A stretch of DNA of 64,000 nucleotides from Cycloclasticus sp. (GTDB taxonomy: Bacteria > Pseudomonadota > Gammaproteobacteria > Methylococcales > Cycloclasticaceae). Each line of letters opens with the position of its first letter. The first letter of the stretch is position 1. The notes beneath the pieces are model-generated. The model was given only the letters and a program-made list of their open reading frames with translations. It was not told the DNA's origin and did not search any database. The stretch covers positions 1 through 64,000 of the forward strand of contig PADC01000004.1 of the NCBI GenBank assembly GCA_002700385.1. Direction: 5' to 3'. Below are positions 28,112 to 36,472 of the stretch, in pieces. A program made the position numbers and the translations under genes.

Positions 28112-29107
28112 ATGAATTTAACCAAGGAGTTTAAGGTAGGAGCTGTCATTATCGGTCGTAATGAAGGAGAAAATTTAGTTGCTTGTTTGAATTCTTTGAT
28201 TGGAGTGGTGGATTCGATTGTGTATGTAGACTCTGGTTCGACAGATAATAGCATTGAACACGCAAAGTTATTAGCGATTGATGTTGTGCAATTGGATTTA
28301 AAGTCACCGTTTACCGCTGCAAGGGCTAGAAATGAAGGTGCTACTTATCTTCTAAAAAAAATGCCTGACATCAAATACCTGCAATTCGTTGATGGTGATT
28401 GCGAAGTTCAACCAAACTGGGTAGAAAAATCAGTGACATTTTTAGAAACCCATGCACAATATGCTGTAGTGTGCGGACGCAGACGTGAACGTTACCCAGA
28501 GCGATCTATTTATAATCAATTATGTGATATCGAATGGAATACACCTGCCGGTGATACTTTAGCGTGTGGCGGAGATGCATTGTTTAGAGTAAAAGCCTTC
28601 AAAAAGGTGAATGGGTTTAATGATGCCTTAATTGCAGGCGAAGAGCCTGAACTATGTTTTAGGCTAAGGGAAAGCGATTGGAAAATTATGCGCTTAGATG
28701 CTGAAATGACTCTGCACGATGCCAATATGAAAACAATAAACCAGTGGTGGAATCGTGCCAAACGATCAGGCTATGCTTATGCATCATCATGTTTTCTGCA
28801 TGGTTTAAGCAAAGAGAAGTATAAAGTAAGAGAGGTAGCCAGTGTTCTATTGTGGTCGGTATTAGTACCCTTGCTCATTTTTTCTTTTAGTTTTTTTCAT
28901 ATTGCGTTTATCGTTACCCTACTGATTTACCCTATTCAAGTCGCACGCTTGTCGATAAAATATGCCGCATTGGATAAAGGCTGGTACATCGCCTTACTTT
29001 ATGCTTTATCAAATCTTCTAGGGAAGTTTCCACAATTAATGGGAATAATGAATTTTGTTTTTAATGCATTTAAGGGCACTCAAGCGAAAATCATTGAATA
29101 TAAATGA
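28112..29107 (+). CDS. Family 2 glycosyltransferase
   Basis: 331 residues. GAVIIGRNEGENL, YVDSGSTDNSIEHA near residue 40, FVDGDCEVQPNW near residue 92 and AGEEPELCFRLRES near residue 175 give a complete GT-A active site. Hydrophobic stretches in residues 240-320 suggest a membrane anchor. RNEGENL instead of the more common RNEE type places it with glycosyltransferases that act on lipid-linked intermediates in exosortase-associated loci. This subgroup call is tentative. Confidence 0.85.
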   Translation: MNLTKEFKVGAVIIGRNEGENLVACLNSLIGVVDSIVYVDSGSTDNSIEHAKLLAIDVVQLDLKSPFTAARARNEGATYLLKKMPDIKYLQFVDGDCEVQPNWVEKSVTFLETHAQYAVVCGRRRERYPERSIYNQLCDIEWNTPAGDTLACGGDALFRVKAFKKVNGFNDALIAGEEPELCFRLRESDWKIMRLDAEMTLHDANMKTINQWWNRAKRSGYAYASSCFLHGLSKEKYKVREVASVLLWSVLVPLLIFSFSFFHIAFIVTLLIYPIQVARLSIKYAALDKGWYIALLYALSNLLGKFPQLMGIMNFVFNAFKGTQAKIIEYK

Positions 29108-29142
29108 TACGTTAATCGTGGTTAACAAGGGAAATGGGTTTT

Positions 29143-30411
29143 ATGGATTTTAAAATTGCAGTTATCGGATTGGGCTATGTTGGGTTACCGTTGGCGGTTG
29201 AATTTGGTAAGAAATTCCCCACAGTTGGTTACGATATTAGCGAATCACGTGTAGTCGAACTTAACTCAGGATTGGATACTACCCTAGAAGCAACGTCAGA
29301 TGAACTGGCTTCGGCTAACCAGCTAAGGTTTACAACGACCCCTTCTGAAATAGAAAGCTGTAATATTTTTATTGTGACGGTGCCAACACCCATCGATGGG
29401 AGTAATACGCCTGATTTGAGCCCTGTTATTTCTGCGACTCATTTAGTAGGAAAGTATTTAAATAAGAATGATGTCATTATTTATGAATCAACAGTTTATC
29501 CGGGGGCAACAGAAGAGGTATGTGTGCCCATTCTTGAACAGGTATCGAGCCTGCGTTTTAATATAGACTTTTTTTGTGGGTATAGTCCTGAACGAATTAA
29601 CCCTGGTGATAAAACACGTCGTTTAACTAATATACTAAAAGTAACATCTGGCTCCACCCCAGCGATTGCAACAAGGGTGGATGAGTTATACCAATCTATC
29701 ATTACCGCAGGGACACATAAGGCGAGCAGCATTAAAGTAGCAGAAGCTGCCAAAGTTATTGAAAATACTCAACGAGACATTAATATTGCTTTAGTTAATG
29801 AACTGGCCTTAATTTTTAATCGGGTGGGTATAGACACTGAAGAAGTCCTTGAAGCGGCGGGCACTAAATGGAATTTTTTACCTTTCCGACCTGGCTTAGT
29901 CGGTGGGCATTGTATAGGTGTCGACCCTTATTACTTAGTGCACAAGGCTGAAACGTTAGGCTATCACCCTCAACTGATCTCTGCAGGCCGTCGTATCAAC
30001 GACAATATGGGTCATTTTGTCGTTTCTGAAGTAGTTAAATTGATGGCAAGCAAAAAAATCAATATTGTTGATTCCCGCATATTAATGCTAGGTTTAACGT
30101 TTAAAGAAAATTGCCCTGATCTTCGCAATACCCGTGTTGTAGAGATGATATACGAATTAACAAACACCTATAATGCAAAAGTTGATGTTTTTGACCCATG
30201 GGTCGATAAACAAGAAGCACACGCTTTATATAATTTGAATTTAATCGGGCAACCAGACAATGGACATTACGATGCAATTATTGTTGCAGTCTCTCATGAC
30301 CAATTTAAAAAACTTGGTATAGAAGGAATAAAGGTTTTTGGCAAAGAAAATTTTGTTTTATATGATATTAAATATCTATTTTCTTCTTCTGATGTGGATG
30401 GGCGTTTGTAA
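29143..30411 (+). CDS. tviB: UDP-N-acetylhexosamine 6-dehydrogenase (TviB/VipA-type)
   Basis: 422 residues of the UDP-glucose/GDP-mannose dehydrogenase family. The N-terminus is [27 protein letters not shown] near residue 88, [12 protein letters not shown] near residue 125 and [12 protein letters not shown] near residue 260, with the catalytic cysteine, identify the TviB/WbpA/WecC group. The NAD-binding end is [14 protein letters not shown]. The start is set at ATG 29143 because AAGGGA at 29127-29132 is 10 bp upstream, whereas ATG 29134 would be only 1 bp away. The product would be a UDP-N-acetylhexosaminuronic acid, an acidic building block. Confidence 0.88.
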   Translation: MDFKIAVIGLGYVGLPLAVEFGKKFPTVGYDISESRVVELNSGLDTTLEATSDELASANQLRFTTTPSEIESCNIFIVTVPTPIDGSNTPDLSPVISATHLVGKYLNKNDVIIYESTVYPGATEEVCVPILEQVSSLRFNIDFFCGYSPERINPGDKTRRLTNILKVTSGSTPAIATRVDELYQSIITAGTHKASSIKVAEAAKVIENTQRDINIALVNELALIFNRVGIDTEEVLEAAGTKWNFLPFRPGLVGGHCIGVDPYYLVHKAETLGYHPQLISAGRRINDNMGHFVVSEVVKLMASKKINIVDSRILMLGLTFKENCPDLRNTRVVEMIYELTNTYNAKVDVFDPWVDKQEAHALYNLNLIGQPDNGHYDAIIVAVSHDQFKKLGIEGIKVFGKENFVLYDIKYLFSSSDVDGRL

Positions 30412-30437
30412 AGCGTTACATTCTTTTGAAGCCATCC

Positions 30438-31478
30438 ATGTCTGCTAATAAACTCAAGAGGCTTACCCACCGATTTCTATCGATTCGTGATATAAACACT
30501 GAAAATTATTTTCATGTGCTGGATGGTTGGCGTGGTTTAAGTATTCTATTCGTATTGGCAACACATTTACTACCATTGGGCCCAAAAGAATGGAAGTTAA
30601 ATCAAACTTTTGGCCCTATTGGGATGGTACTGTTTTTTATTTTATCGGGTTTCTTAATAACAAACTTTCTCATACATAGGCCAAAATTATACGATTTTAT
30701 TGTTAGACGTTTTTTTCGGATAGTTCCACTTGCCTGGTTATATTTATTAATTGCGTTACCTATTTTAGGTGCAAACCTAGGCCAGGCGCCCGCTCATTTC
30801 TTTTTTTACGCTAATTGGCCACCAATGGATTTTGTAGCCGGTTCTTCACATTTTTGGAGTTTGTGTGTAGAAATGCAATTCTATGCGGGCATTGCCTTGT
30901 TGTTTTTTATCTTTAAGCAGAGATCGTTATATCTAGCGATAGGGCTGTGCTTTTTGGTTACACTGTATAGAATCAACACTGGCGTCCATATCGCGATTAA
31001 TACTTATTTCCGTATAGACGAAATACTAGCCGGCGTTATTGTAGCTATGGCCTATAATAACAAGACATGTGCAGCATTAGTAAGTTTCTTTAAGTGGGCT
31101 AACCCGTATTATTTTATGGTTTTATTAGTGATTTCTTGTCATCCTGATAGCGGATTTATGAACTATTTCAGGCCTTACTTTGCGGCGGTATTAGTGGCCT
31201 CTACGTTATATGATTCAACGTCAAACTTGGCGCGTTTCTTAAATTTGAAAGTGCTGGTTTACTTAGCCAGTATCTCGTATGCCTTGTATGTTATACACCC
31301 ATTATTAGCACATACTTGGTTGGGTAGCGGGGAGGTAATTGAAAAATATTTAAAGAGGCCTGTTTTATTTATCATCCTTTTTAGTTTGGCACATATTTCT
31401 ACTTTTCATTATGAAAAATACTGGATAGCCTTAGCTAAAAAAATTACTGATAGAAAAACACTTAAACCACATACTTAA
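30438..31478 (+). CDS. Acyltransferase 3 family membrane protein (OafA/YrhL-like)
   Basis: 346 residues with about ten hydrophobic segments. Near the N-terminus LDGWRGLSILFVLATHLLP has the R-x10-H-type motif (an arginine and a histidine spaced as in acyltransferase 3). FFILSGFLIT and the following RRFFRIVPLAWLY are also family hallmarks. These proteins O-acylate surface sugars, using a periplasmic or cytoplasmic acyl donor. ATG 30438 is chosen over TTG 30426; no strong ribosome-binding site supports either. Confidence 0.88.
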   Translation: MSANKLKRLTHRFLSIRDINTENYFHVLDGWRGLSILFVLATHLLPLGPKEWKLNQTFGPIGMVLFFILSGFLITNFLIHRPKLYDFIVRRFFRIVPLAWLYLLIALPILGANLGQAPAHFFFYANWPPMDFVAGSSHFWSLCVEMQFYAGIALLFFIFKQRSLYLAIGLCFLVTLYRINTGVHIAINTYFRIDEILAGVIVAMAYNNKTCAALVSFFKWANPYYFMVLLVISCHPDSGFMNYFRPYFAAVLVASTLYDSTSNLARFLNLKVLVYLASISYALYVIHPLLAHTWLGSGEVIEKYLKRPVLFIILFSLAHISTFHYEKYWIALAKKITDRKTLKPHT

Positions 31479-31500
31479 TGTAAAGAATAAGGAATAATTT

Positions 31501-32430
31501 GTGTTAGCCAGTTATGTCGTTATTTCCCCATGCCGCAATGAGGCAGAATTTATGCGAAACACGCTTGATAGTGTGGTCAACCAAACTGTATTGCCAACGC
31601 TATGGGTGATTGTTGACGATGGGTCTACCGATGATACGCCTAAGATTTTATTAGAGTATGTGCAACAGTATTCTTTTATTCGTGTGGTTACTCGTGATAA
31701 CAGAGGCCACAGAAGTGTAGGGCCTGGAGTTATTGACGCTTTTTATGAAGGGTTAGATACGGTTGATCTTAAACAATTTAATTTTCTCTGTAAACTTGAC
31801 TTAGATTTGGTTCTACCGCCTCGCTACTTTGAAACGCTTATATCAAAAATGAATGATAACCCTCGATTAGGGAACTGCAGTGGCAAGCCCTATTACATTA
31901 ATAAAATAACGGGAGAATTTATTAGTGAAGGATGTGGCGATGAAAACGCGATTGGTGCTTCTAAATTTTACCGACGTGAGTGTTTTGAGGAAATAGGCGG
32001 TTTTATCCGACAAGTGATGTGGGACGGAATAGATGGCCATAGGTGCAGGCAATTGGGGTGGATAGCAATAAGTTGGGATGAACCTGATCTTCGATTTACG
32101 CACCTTCGACCTATGGGCTCAAGTCAGAATAATATTATAACTGGAAGAATTCGACATGGAGCGGGGCAATATTTTATGGGCACAGGAATCATTTATATGT
32201 TGGCCTCGGGTCTATACAGGACAACACGACCACCCGTTATTATCGGTGGCTTAGCGATGATTTGGGGCTATGTGAAAAGTGGGTTAACTCGTGCGCCTCG
32301 ATATGAAGATGATGAGCTGATCTCTTTTATTAGAAAATACCAATGGGCCAGTTTATTAAAAGGAAAAAAAAGGGCTACTGAAGACATTAACGATAAGCAA
32401 TTAGGTGTCTGGACCGATAAACACCCATGA
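31501..32430 (+). CDS. Family 2 glycosyltransferase
   Basis: 309 residues from GTG 31501. YVVISPCRNEAEFMRNTL and VIVDDGSTDDTPKIL near residue 35 form the nucleotide-binding half. The metal site is KLDLDLVLPPRYF near residue 98, and DGIDGHRCRQLGW near residue 175 is the acceptor-side region. A hydrophobic patch near residue 240 (VIIGGLAMIWGYV) may contact the membrane. Its last codon overlaps the next GT4 gene (ATGA), so the two are co-translated. Confidence 0.85.
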   Translation: MLASYVVISPCRNEAEFMRNTLDSVVNQTVLPTLWVIVDDGSTDDTPKILLEYVQQYSFIRVVTRDNRGHRSVGPGVIDAFYEGLDTVDLKQFNFLCKLDLDLVLPPRYFETLISKMNDNPRLGNCSGKPYYINKITGEFISEGCGDENAIGASKFYRRECFEEIGGFIRQVMWDGIDGHRCRQLGWIAISWDEPDLRFTHLRPMGSSQNNIITGRIRHGAGQYFMGTGIIYMLASGLYRTTRPPVIIGGLAMIWGYVKSGLTRAPRYEDDELISFIRKYQWASLLKGKKRATEDINDKQLGVWTDKHP

Positions 32431-33638
32431 GAGTTGCTTATTTAGCACCTGAGCTGCCCGCATTGTCAGCTACATTTGTATATAACGAAATATTACAACT
32501 TGAGAAATTGGGCACTGAGGTGATTCCTTTCTCGGTTAATCAACCTCAAGCAAGAGTAGAAGAAGATTGCGTTTTTGATTTAACAGAAAGAACCATGGTT
32601 TTGTATGCAGAGCCTGTGGTCCGAGTTCTGAAAAGTCATCTTTTGTTGTTGGCTAAAAGTCCCCTTAGGTATCTCAAAACGCTATGGTTACTCTGTAAGG
32701 ATATGTGGTGTGTTGGACTTTTTACAAGAACTGCACTGGGACTGGGTTATCGTTTTTTATATTCAGCAAGATTAGCCGCGTTATTATTAGAAAAAAATTG
32801 CCCTCATTTACACGTTCATTTTGCTCACATTCCAGCAGATATTGCGATGTATGCTTCATCAATCTCTGGTATTCCGTTTAGTATCACAGCACATGCAAAT
32901 GATATTTTTGAACGTTGCTGGCTGTTGAAGCAAAAGGTTAAAAGAGCTCATTTCTTTGCCACTATTTCCGAATTTAATAAAAAGTATATGCAAAGTATTG
33001 GAGTTGATACGGAACACGTTAAAATCATAAGGTGCGGGGTTGATCCAGCGAAGTTTTCTCAACAAGAAGAAGCCACTACAAATACTGTCGTTAAGATTGG
33101 TGTTTTAGCACGTCTGGTAGAAAAGAAAGGTATTGATCTCTTAATTAAGGCCGTTGCGCAATTAAAGAAAAAAAACAGCCCAGTAGAACTCTACATTGCT
33201 GGCAACGGTCCAATGAACAAAAGACTTATTAATTTGTGCAAAGAAATCGGTTTAACTGAGTCAGATGTGCATTTTTTAGGTGCGATCGCGCATTCTAAAG
33301 TAACTGACTTTTTAAAGTCACTGGATTTATTTGTTTTACCCTGCCGAGAGGATGAAAAGGGCGACATCGATGGAATTCCAGTGGTCTTGATGGAAGCGAT
33401 GTTAGCTGGAGTCCCTGTTATTACAAGTAACTTATCGGGTATTCCTGAATTGGTTACGGATAAAAAAACAGGGTTGTTAATCGAACAAAACAATTTAACT
33501 GCATTAGTTGGCGCCATTGCATCCCTAATCGAGGATGATGAACTGCGGAGTAGGCTTATATACAACGCCGCTATCAAGGTAAAAAAAGACTTTTCACTGA
33601 TTGATAACACTAAAAAACTTAAAACCTTATTTTTTTAA
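32427..33638 (+). CDS. Family 4 glycosyltransferase (WcaL-like)
   Basis: 403 residues. The N-terminus AYLAPELPALSATFVYNEI and HVHFAHIPADIAMYAS near residue 135 are typical of the colanic-acid WcaL-type subgroup. The second domain starts KIGVLARLVEKKGIDLLI near residue 220. The donor motif is GIPVVLMEAMLAGVP near residue 320, preceded by LPCREDEKGDIDG, a loop common in this subgroup. It closes the glycosyltransferase run before the exosortase module. Confidence 0.87.
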   Translation: MRVAYLAPELPALSATFVYNEILQLEKLGTEVIPFSVNQPQARVEEDCVFDLTERTMVLYAEPVVRVLKSHLLLLAKSPLRYLKTLWLLCKDMWCVGLFTRTALGLGYRFLYSARLAALLLEKNCPHLHVHFAHIPADIAMYASSISGIPFSITAHANDIFERCWLLKQKVKRAHFFATISEFNKKYMQSIGVDTEHVKIIRCGVDPAKFSQQEEATTNTVVKIGVLARLVEKKGIDLLIKAVAQLKKKNSPVELYIAGNGPMNKRLINLCKEIGLTESDVHFLGAIAHSKVTDFLKSLDLFVLPCREDEKGDIDGIPVVLMEAMLAGVPVITSNLSGIPELVTDKKTGLLIEQNNLTALVGAIASLIEDDELRSRLIYNAAIKVKKDFSLIDNTKKLKTLFF

Positions 33639-33798
33639 TTTATCGGTGAACTTCATAACACTACTTCTTCATACCTTGAAATATCAAATATTTTTAGGTT
33701 GATGGTCTTTTATATACTTAAAATGGTGTATTTGGACTATGCTTATCCTCGAAAAAGGAACTTTTGTTTATATATTTTCGCTGTAGCAATCATTTTAA

Positions 33799-34914
33799 AT
33801 GGAAAATAATAATTACTTCTTAAATAAGAAATTGTACTGCATTCTTGGGCTGCCGTTTGATGCGGTCGACCTTGAGGTGACTCTTGACGAGATAAACAAG
33901 GCGGTCGATTTATCTAGGCCTTGTTTTTTATCGACGCCTAACCTCAATTTTGTTATGGGGGCACAAACTGATAAGGCTTTTTTTGATTCTGTCGTAGAAA
34001 GCAATCTGAATGTAGTTGATGGTATGCCATTAATTTTGGTTGCTAAACTTCTCGGTTTACCAATTACAAATCGAGTAGCAGGTTCTACTGTGTTTGAGCA
34101 GTTGTCTGCGCGGCCACGAGAAAAGAAAATTAATGTGTTTTTTTTTGGTGGGAAAGAGGGAGTTGCTGAACAAGCTCACCTTCAATTAAATAAAACCAGT
34201 CAAGGTCTGTCGAGCTGTGGTTTCTTTGACCCTGGTTTTGTCTCTGTTGATGAAATGTCCACAAATAAAATTTTAAAAATAATTAATAACGCTAAGCCAG
34301 ATTTTATTGTTGTAGCGCTGGGTGCAAAGAAAGGGCAACAGTGGATTCAAAAAAATCGTGCTCAATTAAACGCACCTGTGATAAGTCACTTAGGTGCCGT
34401 GATAAATTTTGTTGCCGGCATGGTCAAAAGGGCTCCTATTTCATGGCAGCGTAAAGGCCTTGAATGGTTATGGCGAATTAAACAAGAACCTGCCCTGTGG
34501 AAACGTTATTTCTTTGACGGCATGGGCTTCACTCGTTTGCTGCTTACAAAAGTTTTCCCACTGGCGATATATGATCGTGTATTGAATTTAGGTTTTAGTT
34601 CGGAGATTCTAAATAAAGTCTCTCTGGAAAATGACCAAACTCATGTGGTTCACTTTAGTGGTCATTTTCATCATGAACAACTCGATCATATGAAAGAATG
34701 TTTAGCGTCTATACTTGAGAATTGTGAGGGGGATCTGATATTTGATTTCGCCGAAACAAAATACATTGATAGCGCGTTTATTGCGACATTATTATTGTTT
34801 CAAAATATCTTCTCTAAGCAGGGCGGTTCTCTTAAATTAGACCATATGCCCAAACGAATTAAGCGAATATTTAAATTTAATAATGTAGTGCAGCGCTTTA
34901 CTTTCATAAGCTGA
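33799..34914 (+). CDS. WecG/TagA/CpsF glycosyltransferase fused to a C-terminal STAS domain
   Basis: 371 residues. Residues 15-240 are a GT26 domain with STPNLNFV, VVDGMPLILVAKLLG (the conserved acidic D74), NRVAGSTVFE, LGAKKGQQWI and RAPISWQRKGLEWLWRI. It is expected to transfer N-acetylmannosamine-type sugars to lipid-linked acceptors. Residues about 283-371 form a STAS domain with LIFDFAETKYIDSAFIATLLLF, including the DS pair at the position of the regulatory serine in anti-sigma-factor antagonists. The usual GSD of the RVxGSD motif reads GST here. It begins the exosortase block. Confidence 0.85.
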   Translation: MENNNYFLNKKLYCILGLPFDAVDLEVTLDEINKAVDLSRPCFLSTPNLNFVMGAQTDKAFFDSVVESNLNVVDGMPLILVAKLLGLPITNRVAGSTVFEQLSARPREKKINVFFFGGKEGVAEQAHLQLNKTSQGLSSCGFFDPGFVSVDEMSTNKILKIINNAKPDFIVVALGAKKGQQWIQKNRAQLNAPVISHLGAVINFVAGMVKRAPISWQRKGLEWLWRIKQEPALWKRYFFDGMGFTRLLLTKVFPLAIYDRVLNLGFSSEILNKVSLENDQTHVVHFSGHFHHEQLDHMKECLASILENCEGDLIFDFAETKYIDSAFIATLLLFQNIFSKQGGSLKLDHMPKRIKRIFKFNNVVQRFTFIS

Positions 34915-34943
34915 GCGCAAGCAAGAATAAAGGGAATTAAAAA

Positions 34944-36464
34944 ATGACAAAGTATGTCGGTTTAATCATCGTATCTCTGTCAATAGCCGTTTGGGCATAT
35001 TGGAATGGTCTTGCAGAAGCGTTTTCTCGCTGGGGGAATCAAGAGGAATATAGCCATGGATTTTTAATTCCAATGGTGACCTTGTATATTCTTTGGGAGA
35101 AAAGGGGAGTCATTCTATCGTCTGCTGGCCAGCCCTTGTGGCTCGGTGTGTGGTTGGTATTGATTGCATCAATGGTCTTTTTAATTGGTGAAGTCAGTGC
35201 GTTGTATTTATTAATCCAGTATGCCTTTGTTTTGGTGCTTATTGGGTTGTCGTTAGTGATATTTGGCAAAGGCACTCGATATACATTCGTGCCCATTTTG
35301 CTGCTGCTCTTCGCCATTCCACTGCCCTACGTTATTGAGGTTTTGCTAACGGCAAAATTGCAGTTAATTTCTTCTGCCTTAGGTGTAAGCTTTATACGTT
35401 TTTGCCAAATCCCCGTATTTCTCGAAGGTAATGTTATTGATCTTGGAGTCTATAAATTACAAGTTGTTGAAGCATGTAGCGGCTTAAGGTATTTATTCCC
35501 ATTAATGAGTTTAGGCTTCATAACCGCGTATTTTTATAGAGTCACTTTTTGGAAAAGGCTCGTCGTTTTTCTGGCGACAATACCCATTACTATTCTAATG
35601 AACAGTTTTCGAATTGGCGTGATGGGTGTTTTGGTTGATAACTGGGGCATTTCCGCAGCCGAGGGATTTTTACATGATTTTGAAGGTTGGATTATCTTCA
35701 TGGCTTGTGCGGTACTGTTGTTTATTTTAATTTGGTTACTTGAAAAACTGACGAATAGAAAACAAAGTTTGGCTGCTGTTTTTGCGATTGATCCCATCGT
35801 AGTTACCTCTGAAGATAAAAATAAACTTGCCGCTGGTTTGGCCAATATCCCACTATTATTAGTTATAGCTATTCTGTTTGCATCGGGCATTGCTTCTCAA
35901 CTTTTAGATCAACGCTCAGAATTTTATCCAGAGCATCCCCCGTTTGTTAATTTTCCACTCCAAATAAACGAATGGACGGGGAAACATGAAAAAATTGATA
36001 AGGACGTCATAAAAAAATTAGGGATGACTGATTATCTACTGGCGAATTACTCTAACCATCAGAACGAAACTGTTAATTTTTATGTAGCTTATTATCAGTC
36101 TCAACGAAAAGGTGTTTCACCTCATTCACCCAGAGTTTGCATACCAGGGGGTGGATGGGAAATAGCAAAATTTGAGCGAACAAATGCAGCAGGTCACCCT
36201 GTTAATAGGGTGCTGATTAAAAAAGGCGAGCATCGACAACTCGTTTATTATTGGTTTCAAGGGCATGGCCGTGTTATTGCTAATGAGTACACTAACAAAT
36301 GGTATTTGTTTTTAGATTCAATTTTCAAAAATCGTACCGATGGAGCTTTAGTCAGGTATTCAACCGGAATTTCCACCAATGAAGATATAAGTTCAGCAGA
36401 TTCACGAATTATATCTTTTATGAATGAGTCAGAATCTCATCTTAATAATTTTATAGTTAATTAG
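34944..36464 (+). CDS. Exosortase with C-terminal EpsI domain
   Basis: 506 residues. The N-terminal 290 residues hold about eight helices and the exosortase catalytic set: Cys178 in VVEACSGLRYL, Arg223 in MNSFRIGVMG and His244 in LHDFEGW. EYSHGFLIPMV near residue 33 is also typical. Residues about 320-490 form an EpsI-like periplasmic domain (INEWTGKHEKID, HSPRVCIPGGGWEI). Exosortases cleave PEP-CTERM-type sorting signals on exported proteins. Both XrtA and XrtD types can carry EpsI, so the subtype is left open. Confidence 0.92.
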   Translation: MTKYVGLIIVSLSIAVWAYWNGLAEAFSRWGNQEEYSHGFLIPMVTLYILWEKRGVILSSAGQPLWLGVWLVLIASMVFLIGEVSALYLLIQYAFVLVLIGLSLVIFGKGTRYTFVPILLLLFAIPLPYVIEVLLTAKLQLISSALGVSFIRFCQIPVFLEGNVIDLGVYKLQVVEACSGLRYLFPLMSLGFITAYFYRVTFWKRLVVFLATIPITILMNSFRIGVMGVLVDNWGISAAEGFLHDFEGWIIFMACAVLLFILIWLLEKLTNRKQSLAAVFAIDPIVVTSEDKNKLAAGLANIPLLLVIAILFASGIASQLLDQRSEFYPEHPPFVNFPLQINEWTGKHEKIDKDVIKKLGMTDYLLANYSNHQNETVNFYVAYYQSQRKGVSPHSPRVCIPGGGWEIAKFERTNAAGHPVNRVLIKKGEHRQLVYYWFQGHGRVIANEYTNKWYLFLDSIFKNRTDGALVRYSTGISTNEDISSADSRIISFMNESESHLNNFIVN

Positions 36465-36472
36465 AGGTAATA

